From assembly GCF_000010985.1 (NCBI RefSeq), contig NC_013939.1, positions 124,001 to 188,000 of the forward strand: a DNA stretch of 64,000 nucleotides, given 5' to 3'. This DNA comes from Deferribacter desulfuricans SSM1 (GTDB lineage: Bacteria > Chrysiogenota > Deferribacteres > Deferribacterales > Deferribacteraceae). Each line of letters opens with the position of its first letter. Positions within the stretch are counted from its first letter, which is position 1. Position numbers and translations under genes: made by a program. The notes beneath the pieces are model-generated. The model did not search any database, had not been told where the DNA came from, and worked only from the letters and a program-made list of their open reading frames with translations. Below, piece by piece: positions 57,943 through 64,000 of this stretch.

Positions 57943-58024
57943 TGCGAGTGGAGGGACTCGAACCCCCACGCCTTAGGGCACTAGATCCTAAGTCTAGCGC
58001 GTCTACCAGTTCCGCCACACTCGC
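57943..58024 (-). tRNA. tRNA-Leu(TAG)
   Basis: Cloverleaf with the long variable arm of leucine tRNAs; acceptor GCGAGTG/CACTCGC, anticodon stem CTAGA/TCTAG with loop CTTAGGA, so anticodon TAG. Discriminator A. CCA is not encoded. Confidence 0.95.
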
Positions 58025-58038
58025 AAAAAATTTATAAG

Positions 58039-58112
58039 GGTGAGCGACGGGACTTGAACCCGCGACCACTGGGGCCACAACCCAGGGCTCTACCAACTGA
58101 GCTACGCCCACC
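58039..58112 (-). tRNA. tRNA-His(GTG)
   Basis: Acceptor GTGGGCG pairs with CGCTCAC and a G stands at the -1 position opposite discriminator C, the identity mark of histidine tRNA. Anticodon stem CTGGG/CCCAG, loop TTGTGGC, anticodon GTG. CCA is not encoded. Confidence 0.94.
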
Positions 58113-58129
58113 ACTATAAATTGAAAAAA

Positions 58130-58203
<74 letters not shown>

Positions 58204-58221
58204 AACCACTACGGAAATGTA

Positions 58222-58250
58222 TCAATAGCAAAACAGAAAAAGGTTGTCAA
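58222..58250 (-). promoter_or_regulatory. promoter for the tRNA cluster
   Basis: On the minus strand TTGACA (58245-58250), 17 bases, then TATTGA (58222-58227). It sits just after the arsR stop codon and predicts a start near 58215. No separate promoter is needed for the other three tRNAs. Confidence 0.6.
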
Positions 58251-58263
58251 TAAAATTTTATAC

Positions 58264-58560
58264 TTATTCGCAAGTTGGATCTACACCAGTTATTTCAATC
58301 AATTTATTAATAATTTCTTTTATTGTATCATCAACCACATAATAACAGACGGAGTTGCCTTCTCTTTTGGATTCTAAAATCCCTTTATTTTTTAAAGCAA
58401 TTAAATGTTGACTTGTTGTTGCTTGAGGTATTTTTAATCCATCGCAGATTTTTGTTACGTTACATTCATTGTTTAAAAGCCCTATCACAATCTGCAATCT
58501 TATTGGATGTCCAAGTGCTTTAAATTTATCTGCATAAGTTTCTAACCATTGCTTGTCCAT
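58264..58560 (-). CDS. ArsR-family transcriptional regulator
   Basis: A 98-residue winged-helix repressor: FKALGHPIRLQIVIGLLN, then the recognition helix in IPQATTSQHLIALKNKGIL and the wing REGNSVCYYVV. Cys33, Cys39 and Cys97 are present, but the classical CxC metal box is not, so the signal is unknown. It is monocistronic; no metal exporter is adjacent. Its promoter is covered by a perfect inverted repeat, indicating autoregulation. Confidence 0.88.
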   Translation of the reverse strand: MDKQWLETYADKFKALGHPIRLQIVIGLLNNECNVTKICDGLKIPQATTSQHLIALKNKGILESKREGNSVCYYVVDDTIKEIINKLIEITGVDPTCE

Positions 58561-58585
58561 AAATTCCCCCTATAATAAAATATGT

Positions 58586-58621
58586 ATATTCAAGTATATG
58601 AATATTTATTTGAATATGCAA
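58586..58621 (-). promoter_or_regulatory. arsR promoter and operator
   Basis: On the minus strand TTGCAT (58616-58621), exactly 17 bases, then TATACT (58593-58598). The -10 hexamer is the precise centre of the inverted repeat ATATTCA-6-TGAATAT (58586-58605), and a third half-site TGAATAT lies at 58611-58617. Repressor binding would hide the -10 box. Confidence 0.75.
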
Positions 58622-58681
58622 TAAAAATTGATAGCTTTTTTAAAAATTGATCTATTTTCACTGAGATTGTTTGAGTGTTTA

Positions 58682-58861
58682 CCTTAATTAGTGTGTAATG
58701 ACAAAAAGTGGTCATTGCGAGGAGTGAAACGACGAAGCAATCTCTTTTCTTATTCTCTATCATATTTCACTATTTTCAACTCACGACATATAGACTGCTT
58801 CGTCACTAACGTTCCTCGCAGTGACAAAAATCTGAGATTGCTTCACTTCGTTAGCAATGAC
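58682..58861. repeat. palindromic repeat cluster, copy 3
   Basis: Three units of the same family: GTCATTGCGAGGAGTG to AAGCAATCTC (58711-58744), its inverted partner GACTGCTTCGTC to CGCAGTGAC (58793-58825), and a shorter GAGATTGCTTCAC to GCAATGAC (58834-58861). The first two can form one long hairpin after the yraN gene. The rest of 58622-58910 is AT-rich with no gene visible. Confidence 0.65.
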
Positions 58862-58910
58862 TAAGATTGTTATTACGGAAAGTGATAGAGACTAAGTACT
58901 CTTTTTTTAA

Positions 58911-59249
58911 TTATAAAGTGAAGGCGTTTTCTATGTGAGTGATTTTACCTTGATCGATTGAGATTACGTCAAAGCGTAATAAATTGTCATGTAGGTTTTT
59001 TACTGAAATAAAATAATTGGCGGTTTTTATGATTTTTTCTATTTTTCTGCTGTCTACAGATTCAAAACCGCTTCCAAAGTTTTTACTGCTCCTTGTTTTT
59101 ACTTCAACAAAGACTATCAAATTATCTTTTTTGGCAATTATATCAATTTCTCCAAACTTGGATTTGAAATTTTTTTCTATAATTTGATAACCTTTTTGTT
59201 GCAGAAACTTTGACGCTTTGTTTTCTCCAATTTTACCTAGATTAAACAT
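58911..59249 (-). CDS. YraN family protein (UPF0102), nuclease-like
   Basis: A 112-residue protein of the UPF0102 family, a predicted endonuclease-fold domain of uncertain function. GENKASKFLQQKGYQIIEKNF and FGEIDIIAKKDNLIVFVEVKTRSS are the family hallmarks, including the D-EVK nuclease-like residues. It overlaps rnhB by eight bases, a common pairing (rnhB-yraN). Confidence 0.9.
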   Translation of the reverse strand: MFNLGKIGENKASKFLQQKGYQIIEKNFKSKFGEIDIIAKKDNLIVFVEVKTRSSKNFGSGFESVDSRKIEKIIKTANYFISVKNLHDNLLRFDVISIDQGKITHIENAFTL

Positions 59250-59805
59250 AGTTTTTTAAAAAAGTTTTTCGATGTAGTTCACAAATACCATATTTTTTGA
59301 TTGCTTCTATATGTTCCTTTGTACCGTAACCTTTGTTTTTATACCAATTATATTCAGGGTATTTTAGATGAAGTTTTTTCATAAGATTATCTCTATAGAC
59401 TTTTGCAATTATTGATGCGGCTGCAATATTTTGAAATTTTGATTCCCCTTTATTAACAGGGTTTATTTTGCATCCGTAAAAGTTTTTTAACTTTACTGCA
59501 TCAATTGCTATAAAACTGTATTGATTATTTAATCTACTGATGGCTATGTGCATTGCCTGTTTTGTAGCTTGCAAAATATTTATTTTATCAATTACTTTAT
59601 TGCAAACAACTGCTACACTATAATCTAAAGCAATATCTTTTATATATTGTGCAAGTTTTTCCCTTTGTTTCTCTGATATTTTTTTAGAATCTATTATTCT
59701 TTCATCTTTAAAATCAGGTGGTAAAATGACAGCTGAAACAACAAGGGGGCCAGCGAAACACCCCCTACCTACTTCATCAAGACCTACATAGACCTGTTTT
59801 TGCAT
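59242..59805 (-). CDS. rnhB: ribonuclease HII
   Basis: Removes ribonucleotides from DNA. GLDEVGRGCFAGPLVVSAV holds the first two catalytic acids, IDSKKISEKQRE follows, and the Asp in AIDAVKL and a later Asp in KVYRDNLM complete the site. 187 residues is slightly short but normal. Its start overlaps hypB by 29 bases. Confidence 0.94.
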   Translation of the reverse strand: MQKQVYVGLDEVGRGCFAGPLVVSAVILPPDFKDERIIDSKKISEKQREKLAQYIKDIALDYSVAVVCNKVIDKINILQATKQAMHIAISRLNNQYSFIAIDAVKLKNFYGCKINPVNKGESKFQNIAAASIIAKVYRDNLMKKLHLKYPEYNWYKNKGYGTKEHIEAIKKYGICELHRKTFLKNYV

Positions 59806-60448
59806 GATACTTTTCTTCTATCCAGTTAACTACATCATTTATACCTGCTTTAGTTTTGCATGAGGTTTCAAAGATTTCTATATCTGGGTTTATCCCTTTA
59901 GCATAGTCTTTGCATTTTTCAACATCAAAATCTAACACTTGTAAAAGATCGGTTTTATTTATAATCATTGCACTACTTGCTCTGATTACAGTTGGATATT
60001 TTATCGGCTTGTCTTCCCCTTCTGTGGTGCTAATGAGTACTATTTTATAATCTTCTCCCAAATCAAAGGAAGCTGGACAAACTAAATTCCCCACATTTTC
60101 AATTATCAATATATCAAGCTCATCCAATGAAAAGGCGGATAAAGCTTTTTCGATACCGTTTGATTCTAGATGACATGCGCCATGGGTGTTTATCTGATAA
60201 CATGTTACTCCGACTTGTCTTATTCTTTCAGCGTCGTGTTCTGTAGCAAGATCCCCTTCTATTACCCCAACATTGTATTTTTCTTTTAAAATGGGGAGTA
60301 TATTTTCTAGTAGTGAAGTTTTTCCGCTACCAGGTGAAGATAGAAAGTTTAACACTAATACATTATTTTCTCTAAACAGCATACGTAGATATTTTGCTTT
60401 TTGCTCGTTTTTTGTTAAAATCTTAGTTTCAACTTTTATGTTTTTCAC
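59777..60448 (-). CDS. hypB: hydrogenase nickel incorporation GTPase HypB
   Basis: Metal-dependent GTPase that delivers nickel to [NiFe]-hydrogenase. The P-loop SSPGSGKTSLL lies at about residues 37-47, GDLATEHDAERI and NVGNLVCP follow, and NKTDLL is the base-recognition motif. 223 residues without the His-rich or CxxCGC N-terminus seen in some species. It overlaps hypA by one base. Other hyp genes and the hydrogenase are not in the window. Confidence 0.93.
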   Translation of the reverse strand: MKNIKVETKILTKNEQKAKYLRMLFRENNVLVLNFLSSPGSGKTSLLENILPILKEKYNVGVIEGDLATEHDAERIRQVGVTCYQINTHGACHLESNGIEKALSAFSLDELDILIIENVGNLVCPASFDLGEDYKIVLISTTEGEDKPIKYPTVIRASSAMIINKTDLLQVLDFDVEKCKDYAKGINPDIEIFETSCKTKAGINDVVNWIEEKYHAKTGLCRS

Positions 60449-60789
60449 TATTCCACCTCTATTTCCGTAATATTGAGCTCTTCACCGCTAATAATTTTTA
60501 CGTTTAAAGAGTTGCAGTTTTTGCAACTAAAAAAGTAATCATCGTAAGTACTGATATGCCCACAATCTAGACATTCTCCCTGTATGCTCACTTCATCAAC
60601 AACAAGGGTACTGTTTTCTGCAATAGTCCCTTCTTTTAATGCATCATAGGCAAATAATAAAGATTCTATATCAACAGCTGCTAATTTGCCAATTTTTACG
60701 AAAATCTTTTTGATTACTCGGGCATTGTTTTGTGTTGCGGTATCTATTGCTATATCTAAAATATTTTGTGCAATACTTGCTTCATGCAT
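60448..60789 (-). CDS. hypA: hydrogenase nickel incorporation protein HypA
   Basis: A 113-residue nickel metallochaperone. MHEASIAQNIL begins with the nickel-binding Met-His-Glu, which requires the ATG at 60789; the open frame continues six codons upstream but that would bury the Met-His. A zinc ribbon with CLDCG and CKNC lies near residues 76 and 95. TTGCAA-17-TATCAA ends only six bases before the ATG and no ribosome site is present, so the mRNA may be leaderless. First gene of hypAB-rnhB-yraN. Confidence 0.92.
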   Translation of the reverse strand: MHEASIAQNILDIAIDTATQNNARVIKKIFVKIGKLAAVDIESLLFAYDALKEGTIAENSTLVVDEVSIQGECLDCGHISTYDDYFFSCKNCNSLNVKIISGEELNITEIEVE

Positions 60790-60902
60790 GCTATTTTGAT
60801 AGCACAATGTCTTATTATTTGCAATATGAATAAAATTTTGATAATTTATTTTGACGAGTTTGCTTTATGCAGCTAAATGTTATTGAAAATAACAGTTTTA
60901 AG

Positions 60903-60984
60903 TATTCCAGATTGCTTTACTATTGCTTGTTATAACTGTATTAAGTGGCTGCTTTAAATAAGTAATAGCAATAAAGCAATTTAA
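60903..60984. repeat. degenerate palindromic repeat, copy 4
   Basis: AGATTGCTTTACTATTGCTTG and AAGTAATAGCAATAAAGCAATTT form an imperfect hairpin like the other copies, but its CG positions have changed to TA or CA. It lies in the 240-base gap between hypA and the TSUP gene. Before it, TGTTATT-3-AATAACA (60878-60894) is a small perfect inverted repeat. Nothing else is evident in the gap. Confidence 0.45.
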
Positions 60985-61031
60985 TTTAGAAGTAAATGTT
61001 TATAGTTTTTTAAACTTTTTTGGGGGAGTAG

Positions 61032-61769
61032 ATGTTAGAAATACTTCTTTTTATAGTTGGGGTAGTATCAGGTTTTATAAATGTAATGGCTGGTGGAGGC
61101 TCTTTTTTGACGATCCCTCTTTTGATTTTTATGGGTTTACCTCCAACAGTTGCAAATGGGACTAACAGATTAGGTGTTTTTTTGCAGTCACTTTTTGCTG
61201 TTAGAAAGTTTAATCAATACAAAGTGTTTAATCCAAAATTTGCTATTTTTGTGTCCATACCAGCTACAATTGGGGCAATTTTTGGGGCATATCTAGCGAC
61301 AATTATAAGTGATGCTGCTTTTAAAAAGTATCTGGCAATTATTATGATAGTAATAACTTTTATATCGATATTAAACCCAGTAAAAAATGTGCAATCTAAA
61401 GAGATTACTTATTCATTTAAAAGAAAAGTGGCTTTATTTATTGTATTCTTTTTTATAGGTATTTATGGAGGTTTTGTTCAGGCTGGAGTTGGATTTTTAA
61501 TACTTGCAGGTATAACTTTGACTGGCTTTAATCTTGTTGAAGGGAATGCCATAAAAACTTTTGTAATTATGGTTTTTACAATATTTGCACTTGTTATTTT
61601 TATTGCAAACGGGAAAGTGGATTTTATATTGGGGTTTATTCTTGGTGTAGGCAATATTATTGGTGCTCTTCTTGGGACAAAAGTTACTGTGGAAAAAGGG
61701 CATAATTTTATACAAAAAGTTGTAATTGTTTGTATTATAATTTTTGCAATTAAACTTTTGATTAGTTAA
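61032..61769 (+). CDS. TSUP family membrane permease (TauE/SafE-like)
   Basis: A 245-residue membrane protein with about eight helices. The N-terminal half has GFINVMAGGGSFLTIPLL and NGTNRLGVFLQS, the second half GGFVQAGVGFLILAG, the repeat signatures of the TSUP sulfite/organosulfonate permeases. The substrate is probably an anion such as sulfite or sulfonate; not proven. GGGGGAG lies before the ATG. It stands alone, ending in a hairpin shared with the next small gene. Confidence 0.85.
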   Translation: MLEILLFIVGVVSGFINVMAGGGSFLTIPLLIFMGLPPTVANGTNRLGVFLQSLFAVRKFNQYKVFNPKFAIFVSIPATIGAIFGAYLATIISDAAFKKYLAIIMIVITFISILNPVKNVQSKEITYSFKRKVALFIVFFFIGIYGGFVQAGVGFLILAGITLTGFNLVEGNAIKTFVIMVFTIFALVIFIANGKVDFILGFILGVGNIIGALLGTKVTVEKGHNFIQKVVIVCIIIFAIKLLIS

Positions 61770-61777
61770 TGAAAAGG

Positions 61778-61794
61778 GGGCTCATTATGAGCCC
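61778..61794. terminator. hairpin between TSUP gene and small membrane gene
   Basis: GGGCTCAT and ATGAGCCC are perfectly paired with one base between them. On the minus strand it is followed by CCTTTT, so it can end the 31-residue protein gene; on the plus strand there is no T-run. Confidence 0.6.
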
Positions 61795-61808
61795 AATCGA
61801 AATGTAAA

Positions 61809-61904
61809 TCAGAAAATAATAAGTTTTAAACCAATTGCTACTAACAATAAAAGAAAGATCATACCAGCGGCTTTTGATATAATCCCCTCAAGTTTCTGTT
61901 TCAT
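61809..61904 (-). CDS. 31-residue small membrane protein, unknown
   Basis: A short gene I do not recognise. Residues 1-14 are MKQKLEGIISKAAG, basic and amphipathic; residues 15-31 form one hydrophobic helix (MIFLLLLVAIGLKLIIF). Evidence for a real gene: a full GGAGGTGA ribosome site six bases before the ATG, a promoter and palindromic operator upstream, and a hairpin with a T-run just after the stop. It faces the TSUP gene. It might be a regulatory subunit of a membrane complex. Confidence 0.7.
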   Translation of the reverse strand: MKQKLEGIISKAAGMIFLLLLVAIGLKLIIF

Positions 61905-61926
61905 AGGTCACCTCCAATCAAAGTGT

Positions 61927-61978
61927 GGATGTATGATACATCCATGATACATATTAATTTTTTTTTAAATAAAAGCAA
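61927..61978 (-). promoter_or_regulatory. promoter and operator of the small membrane gene
   Basis: On the minus strand TTGCTT (61973-61978), 16 bases, then TAATAT (61951-61956). The palindrome GGATGTAT-G-ATACATCC (61927-61943) covers the predicted start, and TGATACAT occurs twice exactly 11 bases apart (61934 and 61945), one DNA turn. This looks like an operator for a repressor. The remaining 140 bases up to 62119 are AT-rich with no gene visible. Confidence 0.6.
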
Positions 61979-62119
61979 GAACTATTAAATTAGTAGGAAT
62001 TAATAAATATCTGTTCTTAAATAAGAATTCTTTAAATATTTTTATTAATAAAGGCTTAAGTTTGTTTGAGAGCATATGTTATTTATAAAAAAGTTAACTA
62101 AAAGAGAAAACAAACACTG

Positions 62120-62383
62120 TTATTTTTTACTTATGGTTATAAATTTTATCTTATCAGGGTTACCAAAAATTTCTTTTAGTTTATTCATGATAAATTCATA
62201 GCTATTTTCGTCGTGATTTTTTGTACAATCTGAGCAGTCCTTATAACCGTTTGTAAATTTATAGTTTCCGCCACAGTCAGAGATAAAATATAATGGACAA
62301 AAACAAAATAAACAATTTTGATTTTCCAATTTATGACAGGGATAAAATTCACAAGATTTATTACTGAAATGTTTATAACTCAT
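62120..62383 (-). CDS. cysteine-rich small domain protein
   Basis: An 87-residue protein of the cysteine-rich small domain type (Pfam PF04071). SYKHFSNKSCEFYPCHK, NCLFCFCPLY, DCGGNYKFTNG and KDCSDC give nine cysteines, which likely bind metal or Fe-S. The domain occurs alone or fused to cobalamin-salvage CbiZ in archaea. GAGGA lies six bases before the ATG at 62383; the ATG at 62395 lacks one. It overlaps the kinase gene by 11 bases, so the two are probably co-expressed. Confidence 0.8.
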   Translation of the reverse strand: MSYKHFSNKSCEFYPCHKLENQNCLFCFCPLYFISDCGGNYKFTNGYKDCSDCTKNHDENSYEFIMNKLKEIFGNPDKIKFITISKK

Positions 62384-64000
62384 TTTTTTCCTCATCAGAT
62401 AATTTTTCTAAAATTGCATAAATATCATCTATATTTATAGGTTTTTTGAGAGCTGCTGCAAAACCGTAAATTTGATAATTTGAGAGTAAATCATCCTCAG
62501 AATAACCACTCATAACAACAGTTTTGACATCTATCTTATTTTTGATGAGATATTTTATTAAATCTCTTGCACCCATACCACCTTTAATTGTAACGTCAGC
62601 AAATATTATATCAAATTTTTCTGTTTTTAACATTTCGATTGCTTCTTCACCTGTTGCAACCGATTTTACACTACACCCTATTGATTTCATTAGAAGGTTC
62701 ATAGAATCTCTTATATAAAAATCGTCATCAACTACTAAAATACGCTTTCTTATCCGTCCTAAATGCATTATATTTTCATTTTGCGCTTTTTCATCTTGCT
62801 TTCTTGCCAATGGGAGATAAATAATAAATTCTGTTCCTTCACCTTTTATTGATTTAATACTTATATGGCCATTATGGTTTTTAATGATGTTGTATGTTAT
62901 AAAAAGTCCTAAACCACTTCCTCTTTCTTTTGTTGAAAAATATGGGTCGAAGATTTTATCTATAATACCTTCTTCAATTCCTGGGCCGTTATCTTTTACT
63001 CTTATAAGTGCATAGTCCCCTTTTGTTAATCCCATTAAGTTTTTACTTATGTATTTAGTTTCAATAGATAATGTGATTTTACCTTTATTTTTCATCGCTT
63101 CTTTAGCATTTATGAAAAGGTTTTGAAATACCTGAAAAATTTGTGTTTCATCCCCCTTGATATAAACATCATTTATCTTAGAGTTTATATCTAAAGTGAT
63201 ATTGCTTCCTGCAAGTGAAAGTTCTTTTGCAGTATTAATTACGTCTTTTAAATTTATTATATCATTTTTGATTATGTCGCCAGATGATAAAGTAAAAAGT
63301 TTGTTTGAAATATTTTTCCCCTGATCTACAATTTCGTCAATTTTATATATTACATCGATACTATCAGCACCAGATAGTTTTACCAAAGATATATAATTTT
63401 TTATTGATGCTAGTATATTGTTAAAGTCGTGGGCAATCCCTCCAGCTAACAAGCCAATTGATTCTAATTTGTTTTTTCTTAATTCTTCCATTTCTCGATG
63501 AACTTCATCAGTTATGTTGTAAAGAACAATTAAAAAACCTTCCCCTTTAGTATTAAAAAAGAGGGGAGCTTTGAAAATATTTAAAATATAAGTTTGATTT
63601 TTATTGTTGGTAAAATAGTACCTATTTGATAAATCTTGCAAATTTAATAGATTATATTTTTCACCGTTTGATTCCAGAATTAATTCATTGATTACGTTTG
63701 TATTGTTGTCAAAGCATGTGATATTATAAAATGCTTGATTAGCTAAATCTATTGAACCATCAAAGTTTATTAATGCAATCCCTTCTTTTACATTGTTGAT
63801 GACAGTTTCCAATTTTTCTTTTTCATATTGAATTTTTTTATTTAATTGCATAGTTACTGTATAGTCGTGTATTGCTATTAAGAAATTATCGGAAATTTTA
63901 TAACTTTTTATGACTGCATATTTTCTTAGGTCATTATTGTTTCTTAGTTTTGCTATATTGATAAAATCATTTGAAGTAGCTTCTATTTTGCTAATATAGT
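62373..64000 (-). CDS. hybrid sensor histidine kinase, 5' end beyond the window
   Basis: At least 542 residues in one open frame to the right edge; the first Met seen (63851) is not the true start, since the frame has no stop up to 64000 and the extra 49 codons look like the end of a PAS domain (ISDNFLIAIHDY). Then a PAS domain, HisKA with LLAGGIAHDFNNIL (phospho-His), HATPase with NLFINAKEAM, DNGPGIEEGI and GSGLGLFI, and a C-terminal receiver with VVDDDFY and IIFADVTIKGG. Typical of hybrid kinases without membrane segments so far. The substrate regulator is not visible. Confidence 0.88.
   Translation of the reverse strand, partial: YISKIEATSNDFINIAKLRNNNDLRKYAVIKSYKISDNFLIAIHDYTVTMQLNKKIQYEKEKLETVINNVKEGIALINFDGSIDLANQAFYNITCFDNNTNVINELILESNGEKYNLLNLQDLSNRYYFTNNKNQTYILNIFKAPLFFNTKGEGFLIVLYNITDEVHREMEELRKNKLESIGLLAGGIAHDFNNILASIKNYISLVKLSGADSIDVIYKIDEIVDQGKNISNKLFTLSSGDIIKNDIINLKDVINTAKELSLAGSNITLDINSKINDVYIKGDETQIFQVFQNLFINAKEAMKNKGKITLSIETKYISKNLMGLTKGDYALIRVKDNGPGIEEGIIDKIFDPYFSTKERGSGLGLFITYNIIKNHNGHISIKSIKGEGTEFIIYLPLARKQDEKAQNENIMHLGRIRKRILVVDDDFYIRDSMNLLMKSIGCSVKSVATGEEAIEMLKTEKFDIIFADVTIKGGMGARDLIKYLIKNKIDVKTVVMSGYSEDDLLSNYQIYGFAAALKKPINIDDIYAILEKLSDEEKNEL

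Overview
The window is a compact, AT-rich bacterial chromosome segment with roughly 70 protein genes, one tRNA cluster and very little spacing between genes. Many starts are GTG or TTG and many neighbours overlap by 4 to 30 bases. The mix of genes suggests a Gram-negative, diderm, respiring anaerobe of the Deferribacterota (Deferribacter-like). The clues are lipid A/Kdo genes, a cytochrome c maturation system with a CxxxY-type CcmE, a haem-motif chemoreceptor, Tat-exported TRAP binding proteins, hydrogenase maturation genes, and a glucosyl-/mannosylglycerate-type solute pathway often seen in thermophiles. The taxon is inferred from gene content only.

Layout. 1-13 kb: a DUF1015 protein, UDP-glucose dehydrogenase, LepA, signal peptidase, the pyrH-frr-uppS-cdsA-dxr-rseP block, a DEDD exonuclease, parAB and a bactofilin. 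13-17.6 kb: tpiA, secG and a peptide-type ABC transporter without its ATPases. 17.6-22 kb: sugar aminotransferase and lipopolysaccharide core/lipid A genes. 22-24.3 kb (minus): two very similar TRAP solute-binding genes, each with its own promoter and terminator. 24.7-27.3 kb: dnaX-ebfC-recR. 27.3-28.8 kb (minus): a tandem two-domain Hfq protein, a CheY-like regulator and a methyltransferase. 29-36 kb: yceD-rpmF-plsX-fabHDG-acpP-fabF-rnc, with a palindromic repeat inserted before fabH. 36-38.9 kb: radical SAM protein, rsmD, coaD, dgt. 38.9-47.2 kb: a seven-gene chemosensory cluster. 47.2-50.1 kb: purM, purN and an M16 homologue lacking its metal site. 50.1-52.2 kb: the glycosylglycerate pair. 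52.2-57.6 kb: ccdA (minus) and ccmEFABCD. 57.6-61 kb: repeats, four tRNAs, arsR, and hypAB-rnhB-yraN (minus). 61-64 kb: a TSUP permease, a 31-residue membrane protein, a Cys-rich protein and a hybrid kinase that runs off the right edge.

The observations most worth following are: (1) a protein made of two Hfq/Sm folds in one chain; (2) a PatA-CheY-CheW-MCP-CheA cluster, in the gene order known from type IV pilus taxis systems, whose receptor carries a CxxCH haem motif; (3) an A9 tract near the end of dnaX with stops in both other frames; (4) a strong intrinsic-terminator shape inside purM; (5) a 31-residue membrane protein gene with its own promoter, palindromic operator, ribosome site and terminator; (6) an arsR promoter whose -10 hexamer is the exact centre of an inverted repeat; (7) two genes predicted to make leaderless mRNAs.
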